From positions 1,305,542 through 1,369,541 of the forward strand of contig NZ_CP045889.1 of NCBI RefSeq assembly GCF_020541225.1: DNA of 64,000 bases, written 5' to 3'. This DNA is from Candidatus Steffania adelgidicola. GTDB taxonomy: Bacteria; Pseudomonadota; Gammaproteobacteria; Enterobacterales; Enterobacteriaceae. The notes beneath the pieces were generated by a model. That model was not told where the DNA came from. It saw nothing but the letters and a program-made list of their open reading frames with translations, and ran no database searches. This document shows positions 32,340 to 46,653 of the stretch, piece after piece (the first letter of the stretch is position 1; the number at the start of each line of letters is the position of its first letter). A program made the position numbers and the translations under genes.

Positions 32340-33616
32340 GTTAATACATTGAACAGGAATAAACCCATGCACCCAAGTTCAACTTAATATCTGTAAACTA
32401 TCTCTCCTATACAATACACTTATCAAGTTCACACTAACCGAGGTGTTTTTAGTTTTAACCTTACATATAAAAAATCCAGTTTTTTTACACCATAAATTAT
32501 GCAATAACATACCATGTTGTAAGGAACGTTTTCTTCTTTTTTAAATAAATTCTGGGACAAGAATCGTGTATATATATTGAATATATCCCTAATTAGATAA
32601 GCGGCATTCAATATCATGGAATAAAACATCATAGCTTTTATGGATAATTATATTAATTTATGTTTTTAACGAAGTTTAAATTTCACACATACTATCTAAT
32701 TATAGATAAAATAGATTCACCGCATTATTGTCTTTCTAGGAGATCTAAAATGATCTTGCATACTAGATCATGAAATAAATTTTCCCTACATAACCTTTTT
32801 TGCCAATAAACATCCTAAAAGATATGATTAGAAAAAACTAAGTTTAAGTAATTATTCACATGGAGATAAATTAAGACATACATACCCTCTTAAAATACTG
32901 CAAACAACTTTAAAATGAGCTTATTTATAAATATAAATTAGCCAATTTAAAATATTTTATTCGCTGGTGAGCGGTGTGATCTAACCCACACAATACTATA
33001 GGAAAGATAAATCTTTACTTTTATCTTCCTCTCTATAGTATGCAAAACGTTAAAAATAGATTTTTTTATAACAAAAGACTAAGATTTTAGTAAACCAATA
33101 CAGCTATTAAGGATAATACATGACTAACTTCTAGTACTGAAACCATAGCATAATCATGAAGTGAAGACTTTAACTCCACAGATGACATTCTCTCATAGTT
33201 TTTTTGGTAAAAACAGCACATTAAAATACTCATGCAGCAATATCAAGCTAATCATCTAAATAGATGATGCATTCTATTATGCTATTAGTTGTATGAAATA
33301 TTCCTATAAAACTAATAGACATTTATGTACTTAAATTTAAAATTTATATGCTTGGGATTATTTTTAAACAACTTGCTTATAAAAATAAAATATAGATTAA
33401 AGAGGAATCGTTTACTGTCTTGATTCCTCATATTTTTCAAAATTATAAGAAGATTATTAAGAATGTTTTTTAAAACCACAAATGATTAATACCGTACTAA
33501 GTTAAACGTTATGCTTTTAATTAAAGTGAGAACTTATCTACATTTGCGAACATATTAACTAGCAATTTCCATGGGTCTTGGGTTGGACCCCCCACGGGGT
33601 TGGTATTTTTCGTAAA
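32340..33616. other. Non-coding AT-rich stretch with two hairpins
   Basis: No gene recognised over about 1.28 kb. One long imperfect inverted repeat lies at 32993-33041 (ATACTATAG ... CTATAGTAT with an inner AGATAAA/TTTATCT pairing). A terminator-like hairpin lies at 33402-33437 (GAGGAATC ... GATTCCTC, then ATATTTTT), readable from both strands and possibly ending the csp transcript. Confidence 0.6.
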
Positions 33617-33829
33617 TTATAAGGCAACCACGTTAGCAGCAGAAGGACCTTTTTGTCCTTGATCAATGGTAAACTCTACACGCTGACCTTCATCTAATGT
33701 TTTAAAATCATTACTTTGAATAGCTGAAAAATGTACAAAGACATCCTTGCTGCCATCAGCTGGAGTGATAAAACCAAAACCTTTACCTGCATCAAACCAT
33801 TTTACTAAACCAGTTACTTTATTAGACAT
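33617..33829 (-). CDS. Cold-shock / RNA-chaperone protein of the CspA family
   Basis: A 70-residue single cold-shock domain: [20 protein letters not shown], then [21 protein letters not shown]1 (KGFGFI) and RNP2 (VFVHF) are intact. It melts RNA structure and can act as an antiterminator. The start ([12 protein letters not shown]) resembles CspA/CspG, while PSAANVVAL at the end resembles CspE, so I do not assign a letter. An AAGGA site precedes the start. The leader is short, without a clear long cold-responsive 5' UTR. It stands alone between two gene-poor stretches, which suggests selection to keep it. Confidence 0.95.
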   Translation of the reverse strand: MSNKVTGLVKWFDAGKGFGFITPADGSKDVFVHFSAIQSNDFKTLDEGQRVEFTIDQGQKGPSAANVVAL

Positions 33830-35898
33830 CGCTCTTTTCCTTTGTTAAGATAAAATCCGCCATCGGCGATAATAGGGTTTGTTTGTCAAAATGTACTTAT
33901 GGGCAGATATGTAAGAAGGAAATTCGTTGAAGAAGTGATGGTGGACTATCGCTTTTTACTGAACATGCTCTTTTACTAAAAAAGCTTACATAAATAGGTT
34001 CTGCATCACAAACCAATAATACTATTATTACATACTCCAATCAAGAAAACAAGCCTTCTTCTGAAGAATATATTCAGAAGAAATAACCATGAAACAACAT
34101 GCTATTTATATTTTCTAGCAGAAGGTGGGATATTTTAAGAATAATTTAGAGCTGACATCACCCCATTACTTCATACTCAAACTAATGTTGTTTATAATAA
34201 CACTTAATTCTGGAGCTATAAATATATCCCTATAATGTGATATTTTTATGTCTTATAATGATAAGATTTTTATAAATATTTTTTTGCACCCATACCCTTG
34301 GTTTTTTAATGTAAAATTGGTTTAGATACTATCTAATATCGAGCCTTATATATCATTAATTAAATTCTTACTCCCGTATAATGATATTTTTTCTTAAGAC
34401 AAGAAGATAATTAATTGACTTTTACATTATCCATTCTATTATAACTTAATAAATTGACATTAATAATTAACTAGTTTTATTTCCCGTAATAAGCTATTAA
34501 TTTAAATTTAATATAAAATTTTAGTGTTTATGTAAAAGTGTTTTAATATTCGCATATGATGAGTGACGTTGTATATAATAAATATATAGGCAAGTACTCT
34601 ACGGCCTCGGTACTATACAATGACTTTATTTCTTGTCCAGCGAAATTCTGGTTCACTCGGTAATAAGTGTTTTTATTAACATGATAAGTGTTTTAATTAA
34701 AAATTAAATATCACTCATACTCTAATAACCATATTGTTGTGATGGAGAAAAATAACTTCTCATAAAAATTATTTTTCTCCATAAACCATTATTCATATAA
34801 AATATCCCTAGGTCTCTATTCAACAAAGCATCAGTCAATAGAAAAATTGAAGAGATATGCGTTTTAAAAACAACGCTATTCTATTTTTACACGGGTTAAG
34901 CAAGATACAGTTAAAAATAAGACTTAAAATTTTAGGAGATTTAACAGTATTGATATCGCATTCGCTGATGAATATGCGTTCTACAACTTCCATGACACTT
35001 CACACTCATTGAGATTAAATGGAGACTAGAGATATATATTAATCTCCACCATTGAATCACGAAATTGTTTTGACCTCTTTCTGAGAATCTGTTCGTTATA
35101 TTTACTAGAAAAAACGGAGTGAATACTCTACAAATCTAACTGATTTTAGTAAACAAATCAAATCAGTTAGATAACCCAGCATACGATAGATATAAAAATA
35201 CCCCTCATATATAAATGAACTCCTGAGAAAACAACAGATAAGAAAGAGGTATCAATCTAAGATTAATCCGGGTATGAATACTAAAAATCCTTCTCCTACT
35301 TCTTATCCATGCTAGAACGGTCATCATCTCGGCATTCAATTGTTCTTAATCCTATCGATACATAGTCTACACTGTCAGTATATCGAAAATATTGACCCAA
35401 AACCTCCCTTATAAAATCTAAGGGGTTATTTCATTACTTTACTGATTAGGTATGTGGAAAGATAATCGAGCGCATGCACATCCAGAGATTCTTAATACAT
35501 GGGGCATAGTCTTCTAATATAGAATATAAAAAATCATTAAAACTTTATCGTAAAATACGCCAAGATATTTCTAAGTCTCAGATAAAGATTGAAACCACCT
35601 GGTTATATTGTTTAGCGATATTGGAACCGTGGTGGCAATTTTTTCTAGATACTGCCTCCTAGTAGACACATATAGTGGTAGAGTTGAAGATTAAAAATAT
35701 TAAAAACATAAACAGTACACGCCCTCAATCACCGCTACTTATACAATAAGCGGAATCCTGATCATTCCCAGGCATTAGGATAAGAGGAAAACATAAAGAT
35801 TATTCACTAACAACATATTTCATGCAAACTGCCATAATCTTAATTATTATGATCCAATATTTTTTATATCTTCCGTCTTCCGTCTACTAAAAATGCAC
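33830..35898. other. Non-coding AT-rich stretch
   Basis: About 2.07 kb between obgE and the csp gene. The right edge of the csp upstream region holds TTGACA at about 33893 on the minus strand without a well-spaced -10. No gene, tRNA or repeat family was recognised. Confidence 0.6.
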
Positions 35899-37624
<1,726 letters not shown>

Positions 37625-37882
37625 TTATTCAGCAATAATACTAATAAATTTTCGGTTCTTTAACCCCTTAACCTCAAACTGAATTCGTCCTGTTTTTAAA
37701 GCAAAAAGGGTATAATCTTTACCGCAACCTACATTACTTCCGGGATGAAAATGAGTTCCACGTTGCCGAACAATTATGCTTCCAGCATTTACCCTTTCAC
37801 CACCAAAACGTTTAACACCTAAACGTTTACTTTCCGAATCGCGACCGTTACGAGTGGACCCACCAGCTTTTTTATGTGCCAT
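37625..37882 (-). CDS. rpmA: 50S ribosomal protein L27
   Basis: An 85-residue L27 identical in length to E. coli. The flexible N-terminus that reaches the peptidyl-transferase centre is present ([20 protein letters not shown]), as are [27 protein letters not shown] and the C-terminal KNRKFISI. Lies 12 bases after rplU on the same strand, so co-transcribed as in E. coli. Confidence 0.98.
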   Translation of the reverse strand: MAHKKAGGSTRNGRDSESKRLGVKRFGGERVNAGSIIVRQRGTHFHPGSNVGCGKDYTLFALKTGRIQFEVKGLKNRKFISIIAE

Positions 37883-37894
37883 ATATTTGCTTTC

Positions 37895-38209
37895 CTATGA
37901 AGCGAAAATAGCAGTAATTTTAATGTCAGTAAATGGCTGACGGTGCCCCTGCAGCTTACGAAAATGCTTACGACGACGAAATTTCACGATCATAACTTTA
38001 TCGCTGCGACCATGAGCTACGACTTCCGCCATAACCATGCTATCCTTTATAAAAGGACCGCCTACCTGAATCTCATCCCCATTAGTAATTAACATAACCT
38101 GTTTAAATTCAACCACTTGACCTGTTAAAGCATTCAGTTTTTCAATCCGCAAAATTTGACCTTCTCTTACTCGGTGTTGTTTACCACCAGTTTGGAAGAC
38201 TGCGTACAT
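37895..38209 (-). CDS. rplU: 50S ribosomal protein L21
   Basis: A 104-residue L21 (E. coli 103): [39 protein letters not shown] and [11 protein letters not shown]. The start at 38209 matches the E. coli N-terminus. A longer in-frame ATG at 38344 would add 45 hydrophobic residues with no homology and is rejected. First gene of the rplU-rpmA pair. ispB, divergent from rplU in E. coli, is not found. Confidence 0.97.
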   Translation of the reverse strand: MYAVFQTGGKQHRVREGQILRIEKLNALTGQVVEFKQVMLITNGDEIQVGGPFIKDSMVMAEVVAHGRSDKVMIVKFRRRKHFRKLQGHRQPFTDIKITAIFAS

Positions 38210-40187
38210 AAACACCCCACTCTTTGCAAACTCAATCAGGTAGAGCTCACTAAACATATATATATTTATGTTATAATATATACTATACGAGCGAATTTCA
38301 ATAAAAATAAATGCAAGATACCAAAAGATAATGTTTCTCACCATTTATATTTCATCTTTTGATAAGGATGCTCAAGAACAATCTTTCCACTATATTGTAT
38401 CTCTGCACAATATGACACTAACGGTACACTTTTATCCATCTATAATATAATGAATTATTCATATAATAGCGAGTTGAACATATAAAATATGACATAGGTT
38501 AGTATCACTATTAACACAGAACACTCCACAATTATATTGATAAATTACCCCCACTACTAACATTATTCATCTTTAATAAAGATCCAATTGAACCCAGAAT
38601 CGCGTTTATAGAAGAATTTCCTCTTAAGAAATATGGTAATATGGTGCTCATTAAATTCATATATACCACATATTACTGGATAATATATAGTCCATAACTT
38701 AAACACATAATAAGGTGAACAGCGGCTAATTAGATATTCGGCATCTACCAATCCATGTCTTGATTGGGAACTTAATTTATATCTGCGCTGTCCAAAATAT
38801 AACGGTGTTTTGTCAATTGTCTCTGCTAAAACTTATAGCTCAGATAGTTAATATTATCACCGAAGAACAAGTGCTGACATTCTCTAAAAGAGAGGCATCT
38901 TAGCGCACATCATCTATACGATGATCCAACAAAGAAACAATGTAAAATCATATCTGCGTGTGATCGTTAAAGGTTTCCCAATGATGGGATAAAGCAATCC
39001 CTTATCTAGGCTATTTTTAAACCTTTCCCACCGAAAAATGCTGAAAGATATTAATTTAGATAGCAATGAAATAAGAGTTTTAGTCTTCTCAGGTGAGGGT
39101 GTTTTTTTAAAATTATTAGTTAGAGATGAAATTTTGTAAAAAATACTATTTTCCTAAATGCTAGAAATATATCCGTGTTATGTTTTTAGAAACTGCAATA
39201 TCCGATTGTTTTGCCATGCCCATTCAAGTAACTTTAGATTGTTGAGTCTGATATACTATCACCACGTGTCATTAATTTCTTAACAAGAAGAAATATCATT
39301 ACACGCTAATATATTGCCATACATCTCTAAAATTCTTCTTTTAATCTATCACTTATTTAAGTGATATGGTGGATAGACTTAGATCGTCTTTTATAATGGA
39401 ATTCCATATCATCAATTTAATATTAAGTTTACAATTTACTAATACCTGTTCATAGACCGAAAAATAATCCACAAATTTCTCAGGAAAATCTATGATAGAA
39501 TAAAGTTTTATTTAGTGTTATAGAATATTTATAGAGAATATTTGAGATCTAAATAAAAATCACCAAATCCTGAGCGTGTAAATGCTTTACACCAAAACAG
39601 TAGTGTCTGCTACTGCATGGTATAGCAATTTTATACCAACTACCTCGATAACAAGACATACACAACCTAATCATTATTTATCAATCACTTATAACCGATA
39701 GAGAATAATCTGAAAGATAAAGAAAACATTTTTATAAGACAATCAATCATATCTCATGAAAAGATAATAATCTTATCTATAACTAATAAAATATTTTTAA
39801 ATGCATGGCCTGTATCTTCAAATAGCTATTTGCACTAAGTTAACCAACGAGTTTCCATAGAAACATCTAAAATCATTTGATCGTAATAAACGAGACTAGA
39901 TTCATAAAAATACAATAGTTAATCAGTCATCCATCAACATCGCACAGTCTTATGCGAGACTTAAATTCAATATTAACCCGATAAAACCCAAAACAAGATA
40001 AATCAATATCAGGAAAAATGTAAAAATTATCTTTTCTCTTTAAATGCTTAATCAAAATCAACTTCATAAGTTATCATATTAACCTTCCAGAACATAATTC
40101 TGTATTGTCAGAAACAATTTCTATAGCAGTGATTCTCTATCGCGGTTAAGCTAAAATGACTAATAAACTAAGAGAGTCATAAGCACT
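38210..40187. other. Non-coding AT-rich stretch between rplU and dapB
   Basis: About 2 kb between divergent genes. In E. coli ispB would start here on the plus strand, but no aspartate-rich prenyltransferase motif (DDxxD) is readable. Short ORFs have no recognisable content. There is one small hairpin (ATCACTTA/TAAGTGAT, near 39348-39365). Confidence 0.6.
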
Positions 40188-41009
40188 ATGAATAACATAC
40201 CCATCCGAATTGCAATTTCCGGCCCGGGGGGCCGTATGGGGCGCCAACTGATCCATGCAGTAAGACACTCTACAAAAGCAATACTGACTGTCATGTTAAG
40301 CCGTGATAATTCGACATTAAGTGATATAGATGCTACTCCACTAACTCATATCACGCCTCTCAAGATAACGCTCAACAGTGATCTCCATAAAGTAAAAGAT
40401 GATTTTGATATCCTCATCGATTTTACTCGCCCTACCGTCAGCCTGATGTATCTTGATTTTTGTCAGCGTTATCATAAAGGTATAGTTATCGGCACTACAG
40501 GTTTTAGCGATGAGCAGAAGGAGATCATCCGAAAAGCGGCGAAGAAAACTGGCATTGTCTTCGCTGCCAACTTTAGCGTTGGCGTTAATCTTATGCTCAA
40601 ATTACTAGAAAAAACATCAAAGGTCATAGGGAATAACGCTGATATCGAAATTATCGAAACACATCACCGCCATAAAGTGGATGCGCCTTCTGGTACTGCG
40701 CTAGCTATGGGAAAAGTCATTGCCGACACTCTCGGGCGCGATCTTGCGCACTATGCAGTTTATAGTCGCATAGGAGATAGCGGCGAGCGTAAAGAACAAA
40801 GCATTGGTTTTAGCACAGTACGAGCTGGTGATATTGTTGGTGAGCATACTGTGATGTTCGCCGAAATCGGTGAGAGATTAGAAATCACTCATAAAGCATC
40901 AAGTAGGATGACTTTTGCTAGGGGGGCAGTTTGCGCTGCTCTCTGGTTATCTAAGCAACAAAAAGGTCTTTTCGATATGATTAATGTCCTGAATCTCGAT
41001 ACATTATAG
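40188..41009 (+). CDS. dapB: 4-hydroxy-tetrahydrodipicolinate reductase
   Basis: NAD(P)H-dependent step of the diaminopimelate/lysine pathway, supplying both lysine and peptidoglycan. The 273 residues (E. coli 273) show the nucleotide-binding [11 protein letters not shown] (10-20), [20 protein letters not shown], the substrate motif [24 protein letters not shown] and [12 protein letters not shown]. It is upstream of carAB, the E. coli neighbour order, but 430 bases and a palindrome separate them. Confidence 0.98.
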   Translation: MNNIPIRIAISGPGGRMGRQLIHAVRHSTKAILTVMLSRDNSTLSDIDATPLTHITPLKITLNSDLHKVKDDFDILIDFTRPTVSLMYLDFCQRYHKGIVIGTTGFSDEQKEIIRKAAKKTGIVFAANFSVGVNLMLKLLEKTSKVIGNNADIEIIETHHRHKVDAPSGTALAMGKVIADTLGRDLAHYAVYSRIGDSGERKEQSIGFSTVRAGDIVGEHTVMFAEIGERLEITHKASSRMTFARGAVCAALWLSKQQKGLFDMINVLNLDTL

Positions 41010-41359
41010 AATTCTTTTTCTGAACATGCAAATCTATTTAACTAATTAATTTTAATCACTTTTATAAGAATATTTTAGTTATTTTCCTCAGACTCATCAT
41101 GTCCGAATTCACTAGGGGGCAGATACCACAAAATATGTAGAATTTTTCGTTTACAGGACACATGTACTCACTGCTTAGTAGTTATAACGTATGCAATACT
41201 GAACATCTGGATTTTCAGTATATTTTCTGTTCTTTTAAACTCCCTCATACTATTTTTTCTATGAATTAGTAAAAGAAATTCAGAAACCCCCTTTAAAGGT
41301 GGACAAAATACGCGTTCATCTTTAAAATTCGGGCAAATCACCAAAATGCTAGATTGCTA
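41010..41359. other. dapB-carA intergenic region
   Basis: 350 AT-rich bases with no gene. It should contain the carAB promoter(s). I do not see a clean pair of hexamers or a standard ArgR box; the region ends in the palindrome described next. Confidence 0.55.
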
Positions 41360-41416
41360 ATGTTTTTTCATATTGATTGATTTATTTTAAATAAATCAAT
41401 CAATATGAAAAAACAT
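41360..41416. repeat. Perfect 57-bp palindrome before carA
   Basis: Two 28-base arms (left ATGTTTTTTCATATTGATTG..., right ...CAATCAATATGAAAAAACAT) are exact reverse complements around one central T at 41388. It ends 28 bases before the likely carA start codon and 17 bases before its ribosome-binding site. As RNA it would form a single long hairpin in the carA leader; as DNA it could extrude as a cruciform. No sign of mobile DNA around it. It may be a regulatory element, a replication-slippage product or an assembly fold-back. Confidence 0.95.
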
Positions 41417-41444
41417 CATGACTGCATATTCTTTGGAGAGTGTT

Positions 41445-42599
41445 TTGATAAAATCAGCGATCTTGGTTCTAGCAGACGGAACCCAATTCCGCGGTCGTTC
41501 CATTGGCGGAAATGGAATAGCAGTAGGGGAAGTAGTTTTCAATACCTCAATCACTGGTTATCAAGAAATCCTTACTGATCCCTCCTATTTTCGTCAAATT
41601 GTCGTTCTTACTTACCCCCATATCGGAAATACTGGAACTAATCAATTAGATAACGAATCATCTTGCATACAAGCGCAGGCACTCGTGATCCGAGATCTCC
41701 CACAAATCGCCAGTAACTTTCGCAATACCCTGTCGCTATCGGATTATCTTAAACGAGAAAATATTGTTGGCATCGCTGATATTGATACACGTAAACTAAC
41801 ACGATTGCTGCGCGAAAAAGGAACGCAAAACGGTTGTATCATTGCTGGAGCAATCCCAGATTCTCAGTTAGCCCTGCGAAAAGCTCGTGCTTTCCCCGGT
41901 CTAAACAACATTGATTTAGTAAAAGAAGTAACCACTACTAAACAGTATAAGTGGACACAAGGGAGGGGCACCTTAACCGAAGAATTCTCCGCGGAGATAA
42001 GCAACTTGCCTTATCATGTTGTAGCGTATGATTATGGGATTAAACGAAATATAATGCGTGCACTGGTGGATTCTGGATGTCGGCTAACAGTTGTACCAGC
42101 ACAAACTCCCGCAGAGACGGTCCTGGCAATGCATCCTGATGGGATCTTCCTAGGCAACGGCCCAGGCGATCCTGCTCCCTGTGAGTACGCAATTAGCTCA
42201 ATACAGACCTTCCTTAGCACCGATATTCCCTTATTTGGAATTTGTTTAGGGCATCAACTCTTAGCACTTGCTAGCGGTGCCAAAACAATAAAAATGAAGT
42301 TTGGTCATCACGGTAGTAATCATCCAGTAAAAGATTTAGAATCTGACCGGGTGATCATAACTGCCCAAAATCACAGCTTTTCTGTAGATCAGCACACACT
42401 ACCTGACACACTTCAGGTAACTCATATTTCACTGTTCGACGGCACAGTACAGGGACTCCGTCGCATTGATAAAGCAGCGTTTAGCTTCCAAGGGCACCCC
42501 GAAGCTAGCCCTGGTCCACAGGATGCCTTCCCATTGTTCGAACATTTCATTGAACTAATGGACACTTATCGTTTACAGACTAACGCATCAGGAGCCTGA
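41445..42599 (+). CDS. carA: Carbamoyl-phosphate synthase small (glutaminase) subunit
   Basis: Releases ammonia from glutamine and channels it to CarB for carbamoyl phosphate, needed for arginine and pyrimidines. The TTG at 41445 is chosen because it aligns with the E. coli protein start (IKSALLVL), E. coli carA also uses TTG, and a GGAGAG site stands five bases before it. An ATG at 41418 adds nine residues and abuts the palindrome. The 384 residues (E. coli 382) show [11 protein letters not shown], the class I amidotransferase nucleophile GICLGHQ, and [10 protein letters not shown] with the catalytic His and Glu. One base separates it from carB. Confidence 0.97.
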   Translation: MIKSAILVLADGTQFRGRSIGGNGIAVGEVVFNTSITGYQEILTDPSYFRQIVVLTYPHIGNTGTNQLDNESSCIQAQALVIRDLPQIASNFRNTLSLSDYLKRENIVGIADIDTRKLTRLLREKGTQNGCIIAGAIPDSQLALRKARAFPGLNNIDLVKEVTTTKQYKWTQGRGTLTEEFSAEISNLPYHVVAYDYGIKRNIMRALVDSGCRLTVVPAQTPAETVLAMHPDGIFLGNGPGDPAPCEYAISSIQTFLSTDIPLFGICLGHQLLALASGAKTIKMKFGHHGSNHPVKDLESDRVIITAQNHSFSVDQHTLPDTLQVTHISLFDGTVQGLRRIDKAAFSFQGHPEASPGPQDAFPLFEHFIELMDTYRLQTNASGA

Positions 42600-42600
42600 G

Positions 42601-45600
42601 ATGCCAAAACGCACCGACTTAAAAAGTATCTTAATCCTGGGCGCTGGTCCTATCATTATTGGTCAAGCATGTGAATTTGACTATTCTGGTACGCAAGCGT
42701 GCAAAGCCCTACGCGAAGAAGGCTATCGTGTAATTTTAGTAAATTCTAACCCTGCCACTATCATGACCGATCCCGACATAGCCGATGCGACTTATATCGA
42801 ACCCATCCATTGGAAAGTGGTACGTAAAATCATTGAAAAAGAACGACCAGATGCACTGTTGCCAACTATGGGTGGCCAGACGGCGTTAAACTGTGCACTA
42901 AAACTGGAATGTGAAGGTGTATTAAAAGAATTTAGTGTAGAGATGATTGGTGCCACGGCTGACGCCATCGACAAGGCGGAGGATCGCCAACGCTTCGATA
43001 AAGCAATGAAAAAAATTGGATTAGAAACTGCCCGATCTAATGTTGCCCATACCATGTCCGAAGCACTCACAGTTGTAGCCGATATTGGTTTCCCCTGTAT
43101 TATTCGCCCTTCATTCACCATGGGTGGTACAGGTGGGGGGATTGCGTATAACCGCGAAGAGTTTGAAGAAATTTGCGAACGCGGTCTAGATCTGTCTCCT
43201 ACTAGAGAGCTACTCATTGATGAATCACTAATCGGCTGGAAAGAATATGAAATGGAGGTCATCCGCGATAGAAAAGATAACTGCATTATCGTTTGTTCTA
43301 TTGAAAATATCGATCCGATGGGCATTCACACCGGCGATTCTATAACTGTTGCGCCGGCGCAGACTCTAACTGATAAAGAATATCAAATTATGCGTAATGC
43401 CTCGATGGCAGTAGTGCGTGAAATCGGTGTAGAAACTGGCGGCTCAAATGTGCAATTTTCTGTGAATTCAACCACTGGTCGACTGATCGTTATTGAAATG
43501 AATCCACGTGTTTCGCGATCTTCTGCATTAGCGTCTAAAGCGACTGGTTTCCCTATCGCTAAAGTGGCAGCCAAACTCGCAGTCGGATATGTTCTTGATG
43601 AACTTATGAACGACATTACGGGGAATCGGACACCAGCATCTTTCGAACCCTCCATCGATTATGTGGTAACAAAAATCCCGCGATTTAATTTCGAAAAATT
43701 CCCCGGCACTAATGATCGCCTTACGACTCAGATGAAATCAGTAGGTGAAGTAATGGCTATCGCGCGTACCCAGCAAGAATCGATTCAAAAAGCACTGCGT
43801 GGGTTAGAAGTAGGTGCTAATGGTTTTGATCCTAAAATCAATCTAAACGATCCTGAAGCTTTAACCACTCTGAGACGCGAGCTAAAAAACCCCGGCGGAG
43901 AGCGTATCTGGTATGTAGCCGATGCGTTTCGTGCTGGCATGTCGGTCAACAGCATATTCGATTTAACTAACATCGACCGCTGGTTCTTAGTGCAAATTGA
44001 AGAGTTAATTCAGCTGGAAAATGACGTGGCTAAACGTGGTATCAACGCCCTTAATCCCAGTTATCTACGGCAGCTAAAACGAAAAGGCTTTGCCGATGCT
44101 CGCCTAGCGACCTTGGTTGGTGTGTTGGAAGGCGATATTCGAAAATTGCGAGCATGCTACAACTTACATCCTGTATATAAACGAGTCGATACCTGCGCTG
44201 CTGAATTTTCTACCGATACCGCTTATATGTACTCAACCTATGATGAAGAGTGTGAATCTCAACCTAATCAGGAACGTGAAAAAATCATTGTACTAGGCGG
44301 GGGGCCGAATCGGATAGGCCAGGGGATCGAATTCGACTACTGCTGTGTACATGCTGCGATGGCACTCCGAGAAGACGGTTATGAAACTATTATGGTTAAC
44401 TGTAATCCTGAAACAGTTTCAACCGATTATGATACCGCAGATCGTCTCTACTTTGAGCCAGTGACATTGGAAGACGTATTAGAAATTGTGCGCATTGAAA
44501 AACCAAAAGGGGTTATTATACAGTACGGTGGTCAAACACCACTAAAGCTAGCTCGTGAGCTGGAAGCCGCTGGTGTACCCATAATAGGTACTAGCCCTGA
44601 CTCCATTGACCGAGCTGAAGACAGAGGACGATTCCAGCAGACCGTTAAATATTTGGGGTTCAAACAACCTGCTAATACCACACTTACTAGTATTGATCTA
44701 GCAGTGGAAAAAGCCGCGACAATCGGTTATCCACTCGTGGTTCGCCCTTCTTATGTACTAGGCGGAAGAGCGATGGAAATCGTATACAACGACTCGGATC
44801 TACTTCGCTACTTCTATAGTGCGATTAGTGTTTCAAACGATGCACCCGTACTACTTGATCGCTTCCTGAATGATGCAATAGAAGTAGATATAGATGCGGT
44901 TTGTGATGGTAAAAACGTTCTAATCGGAGGAATTATGGAGCACATTGAACAGGCTGGAGTACATTCGGGCGATTCAGCTTGTTCGTTACCGGCCTATACC
45001 TTAAGCCGAGAAATTCAGGATATCATGCGCCAACAGGTAAAAAGATTAGCATTGGAGTTAAAGGTTAAGGGATTGATGAACGTTCAATTTGCAGTGAAAA
45101 ATAATGAAGTATACCTAATTGAAGTTAACCCACGAGCGGCGCGAACAGTACCTTTTGTGTCAAAAGCTACTGGTGTACCACTCGCAAAAATAGCCGCTCG
45201 GGTGATGGTTGGTAAATCCCTACTAGAACAGGGAATAACAAATGAAGTTATCCCACCTTACTACTCGGTAAAAGAGGTGGTATTACCGTTTAATAAGTTC
45301 TCAGGCGTAGACCCGATCCTAGGACCGGAAATGCGCTCCACCGGAGAGGTGATGGGAGTAGGACGGACATTTGCCGAAGCATTTGCCAAAGCTATGCTCG
45401 GTAGCCAATCCAACATGAAAAAAAATGGTCGTGCGCTCCTCTCAGTGCGCACAGAAGACAAAGATCGAGTAGTAGCGTTAGCTGAGAAACTCATTACACA
45501 CGGTTTTGAGCTAGACGCAACCCATGGTACAGCAGTTATATTAGGTGAAGCCGGTATCAATCCGCGTTTGGTGAATAAAGTTCATGAGGGGAGACCACAT

Positions 45601-45825
45601 ATTCAAGACAGAATAAAAAATGGCGAATATAGCTATATTGTTAATACCACCGCTGGACGTCAAGCGATTGAAGATTCCAAACTGATCCGGCGAAGCGCTT
45701 TACAGTACAAAGTACAGTACGACACAACAATAAACGGAGGGTTTGCTACCGTAATGTCTCTTAACGCTGATGCCACCGCTCAAGTTATGTCCCTGCAAGA
45801 AATGCATGCACAAATCAGTTCATAA
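42601..45825 (+). CDS. carB: Carbamoyl-phosphate synthase large subunit
   Basis: The synthetase half, with two homologous ATP-grasp units. The 1074 residues (E. coli 1073) align throughout. The first half begins [18 protein letters not shown] and shows [27 protein letters not shown] and [18 protein letters not shown]. The second half shows [30 protein letters not shown] and [18 protein letters not shown]. The C-terminal MGS-like regulatory domain shows the YSYIVNTT and IRRSALQY motifs. Kept carAB with no carAB competitor nearby suggests the symbiont makes its own carbamoyl phosphate. Confidence 0.98.
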   Translation: MPKRTDLKSILILGAGPIIIGQACEFDYSGTQACKALREEGYRVILVNSNPATIMTDPDIADATYIEPIHWKVVRKIIEKERPDALLPTMGGQTALNCALKLECEGVLKEFSVEMIGATADAIDKAEDRQRFDKAMKKIGLETARSNVAHTMSEALTVVADIGFPCIIRPSFTMGGTGGGIAYNREEFEEICERGLDLSPTRELLIDESLIGWKEYEMEVIRDRKDNCIIVCSIENIDPMGIHTGDSITVAPAQTLTDKEYQIMRNASMAVVREIGVETGGSNVQFSVNSTTGRLIVIEMNPRVSRSSALASKATGFPIAKVAAKLAVGYVLDELMNDITGNRTPASFEPSIDYVVTKIPRFNFEKFPGTNDRLTTQMKSVGEVMAIARTQQESIQKALRGLEVGANGFDPKINLNDPEALTTLRRELKNPGGERIWYVADAFRAGMSVNSIFDLTNIDRWFLVQIEELIQLENDVAKRGINALNPSYLRQLKRKGFADARLATLVGVLEGDIRKLRACYNLHPVYKRVDTCAAEFSTDTAYMYSTYDEECESQPNQEREKIIVLGGGPNRIGQGIEFDYCCVHAAMALREDGYETIMVNCNPETVSTDYDTADRLYFEPVTLEDVLEIVRIEKPKGVIIQYGGQTPLKLARELEAAGVPIIGTSPDSIDRAEDRGRFQQTVKYLGFKQPANTTLTSIDLAVEKAATIGYPLVVRPSYVLGGRAMEIVYNDSDLLRYFYSAISVSNDAPVLLDRFLNDAIEVDIDAVCDGKNVLIGGIMEHIEQAGVHSGDSACSLPAYTLSREIQDIMRQQVKRLALELKVKGLMNVQFAVKNNEVYLIEVNPRAARTVPFVSKATGVPLAKIAARVMVGKSLLEQGITNEVIPPYYSVKEVVLPFNKFSGVDPILGPEMRSTGEVMGVGRTFAEAFAKAMLGSQSNMKKNGRALLSVRTEDKDRVVALAEKLITHGFELDATHGTAVILGEAGINPRLVNKVHEGRPHIQDRIKNGEYSYIVNTTAGRQAIEDSKLIRRSALQYKVQYDTTINGGFATVMSLNADATAQVMSLQEMHAQISS

Positions 45826-46653
45826 CCCTGCTATAAAATTTCGTTATAACAATATTTGAAATTATAACCTGTACTATGTACAATTAGTTTGATTTGTTTT
45901 AAATATAAAAAACTTTATTTCTGAAAAAGAATATTAGTTTTTTAGTATGCGAAATAATTAAATCGTCACTAACAGTGTATAATTGTCAAAAAATAAACTT
46001 TTAAAAGTCTCATTATCATGACTCAGATTTTAAATATTGTTGGTTTTATAAAATTCGATTAATATCGAAACACCGATTTAAATTCTATATTTTGCATATT
46101 ATTTTTTATAAATCACTAGATGAAAATCTGAGAAAAACTCGTTTTTAATATATCATTTTGAATTATATAATAAATTACATAATTCACCAAGTGTTTATAA
46201 CATTAACGTCTTTAAAAATATTTATTAAAACCCCAACTGTATTATTAACCCAATCTCATATATTTTGGCTATAAATCCCATTTATATTTAGATATAGTTA
46301 ACAATTTTCAACCGCACAATGCTGAAATCATAAGTGATTTCTCTTTAATTCTAAATACACTTAACCACTTTATACCTTATTTTATATATACATAGGAAAT
46401 GTTTTTTAAGTCAACATGACAACTATCCTGAATAAATAGAAATGTTCCATATAAAAGATAGAAAATATAACCATAATCAGAAACAGCATGACATCTTTAT
46501 TATTTATAAACAATTCAGTCCATGGATGTCATATAGCATAGCTCAATAGACACAAACCACTTCCTCACCTAAATACTACACTGCTCTTAAATAATTTATA
46601 TCTCATAAGTAATATGTATTGAAAAAATTCGTTCCCAATCAATATAATCCAAA
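45826..46653. other. Non-coding AT-rich stretch between convergent carB and yafD
   Basis: 830 bases with no gene or tRNA recognised and no clear carB terminator. Confidence 0.6.

Noticed and set aside
38210..38344. N-terminal extension of rplU starting at 38344
   Set aside because: 45 extra hydrophobic residues have no counterpart in L21; [11 protein letters not shown] at 38209 fits exactly.
41418..41444. ATG at 41418 as the carA start
   Set aside because: It lies one base after the palindrome with no ribosome-binding site. TTG at 41445 has GGAGAG upstream and matches the E. coli protein start, which also uses TTG.
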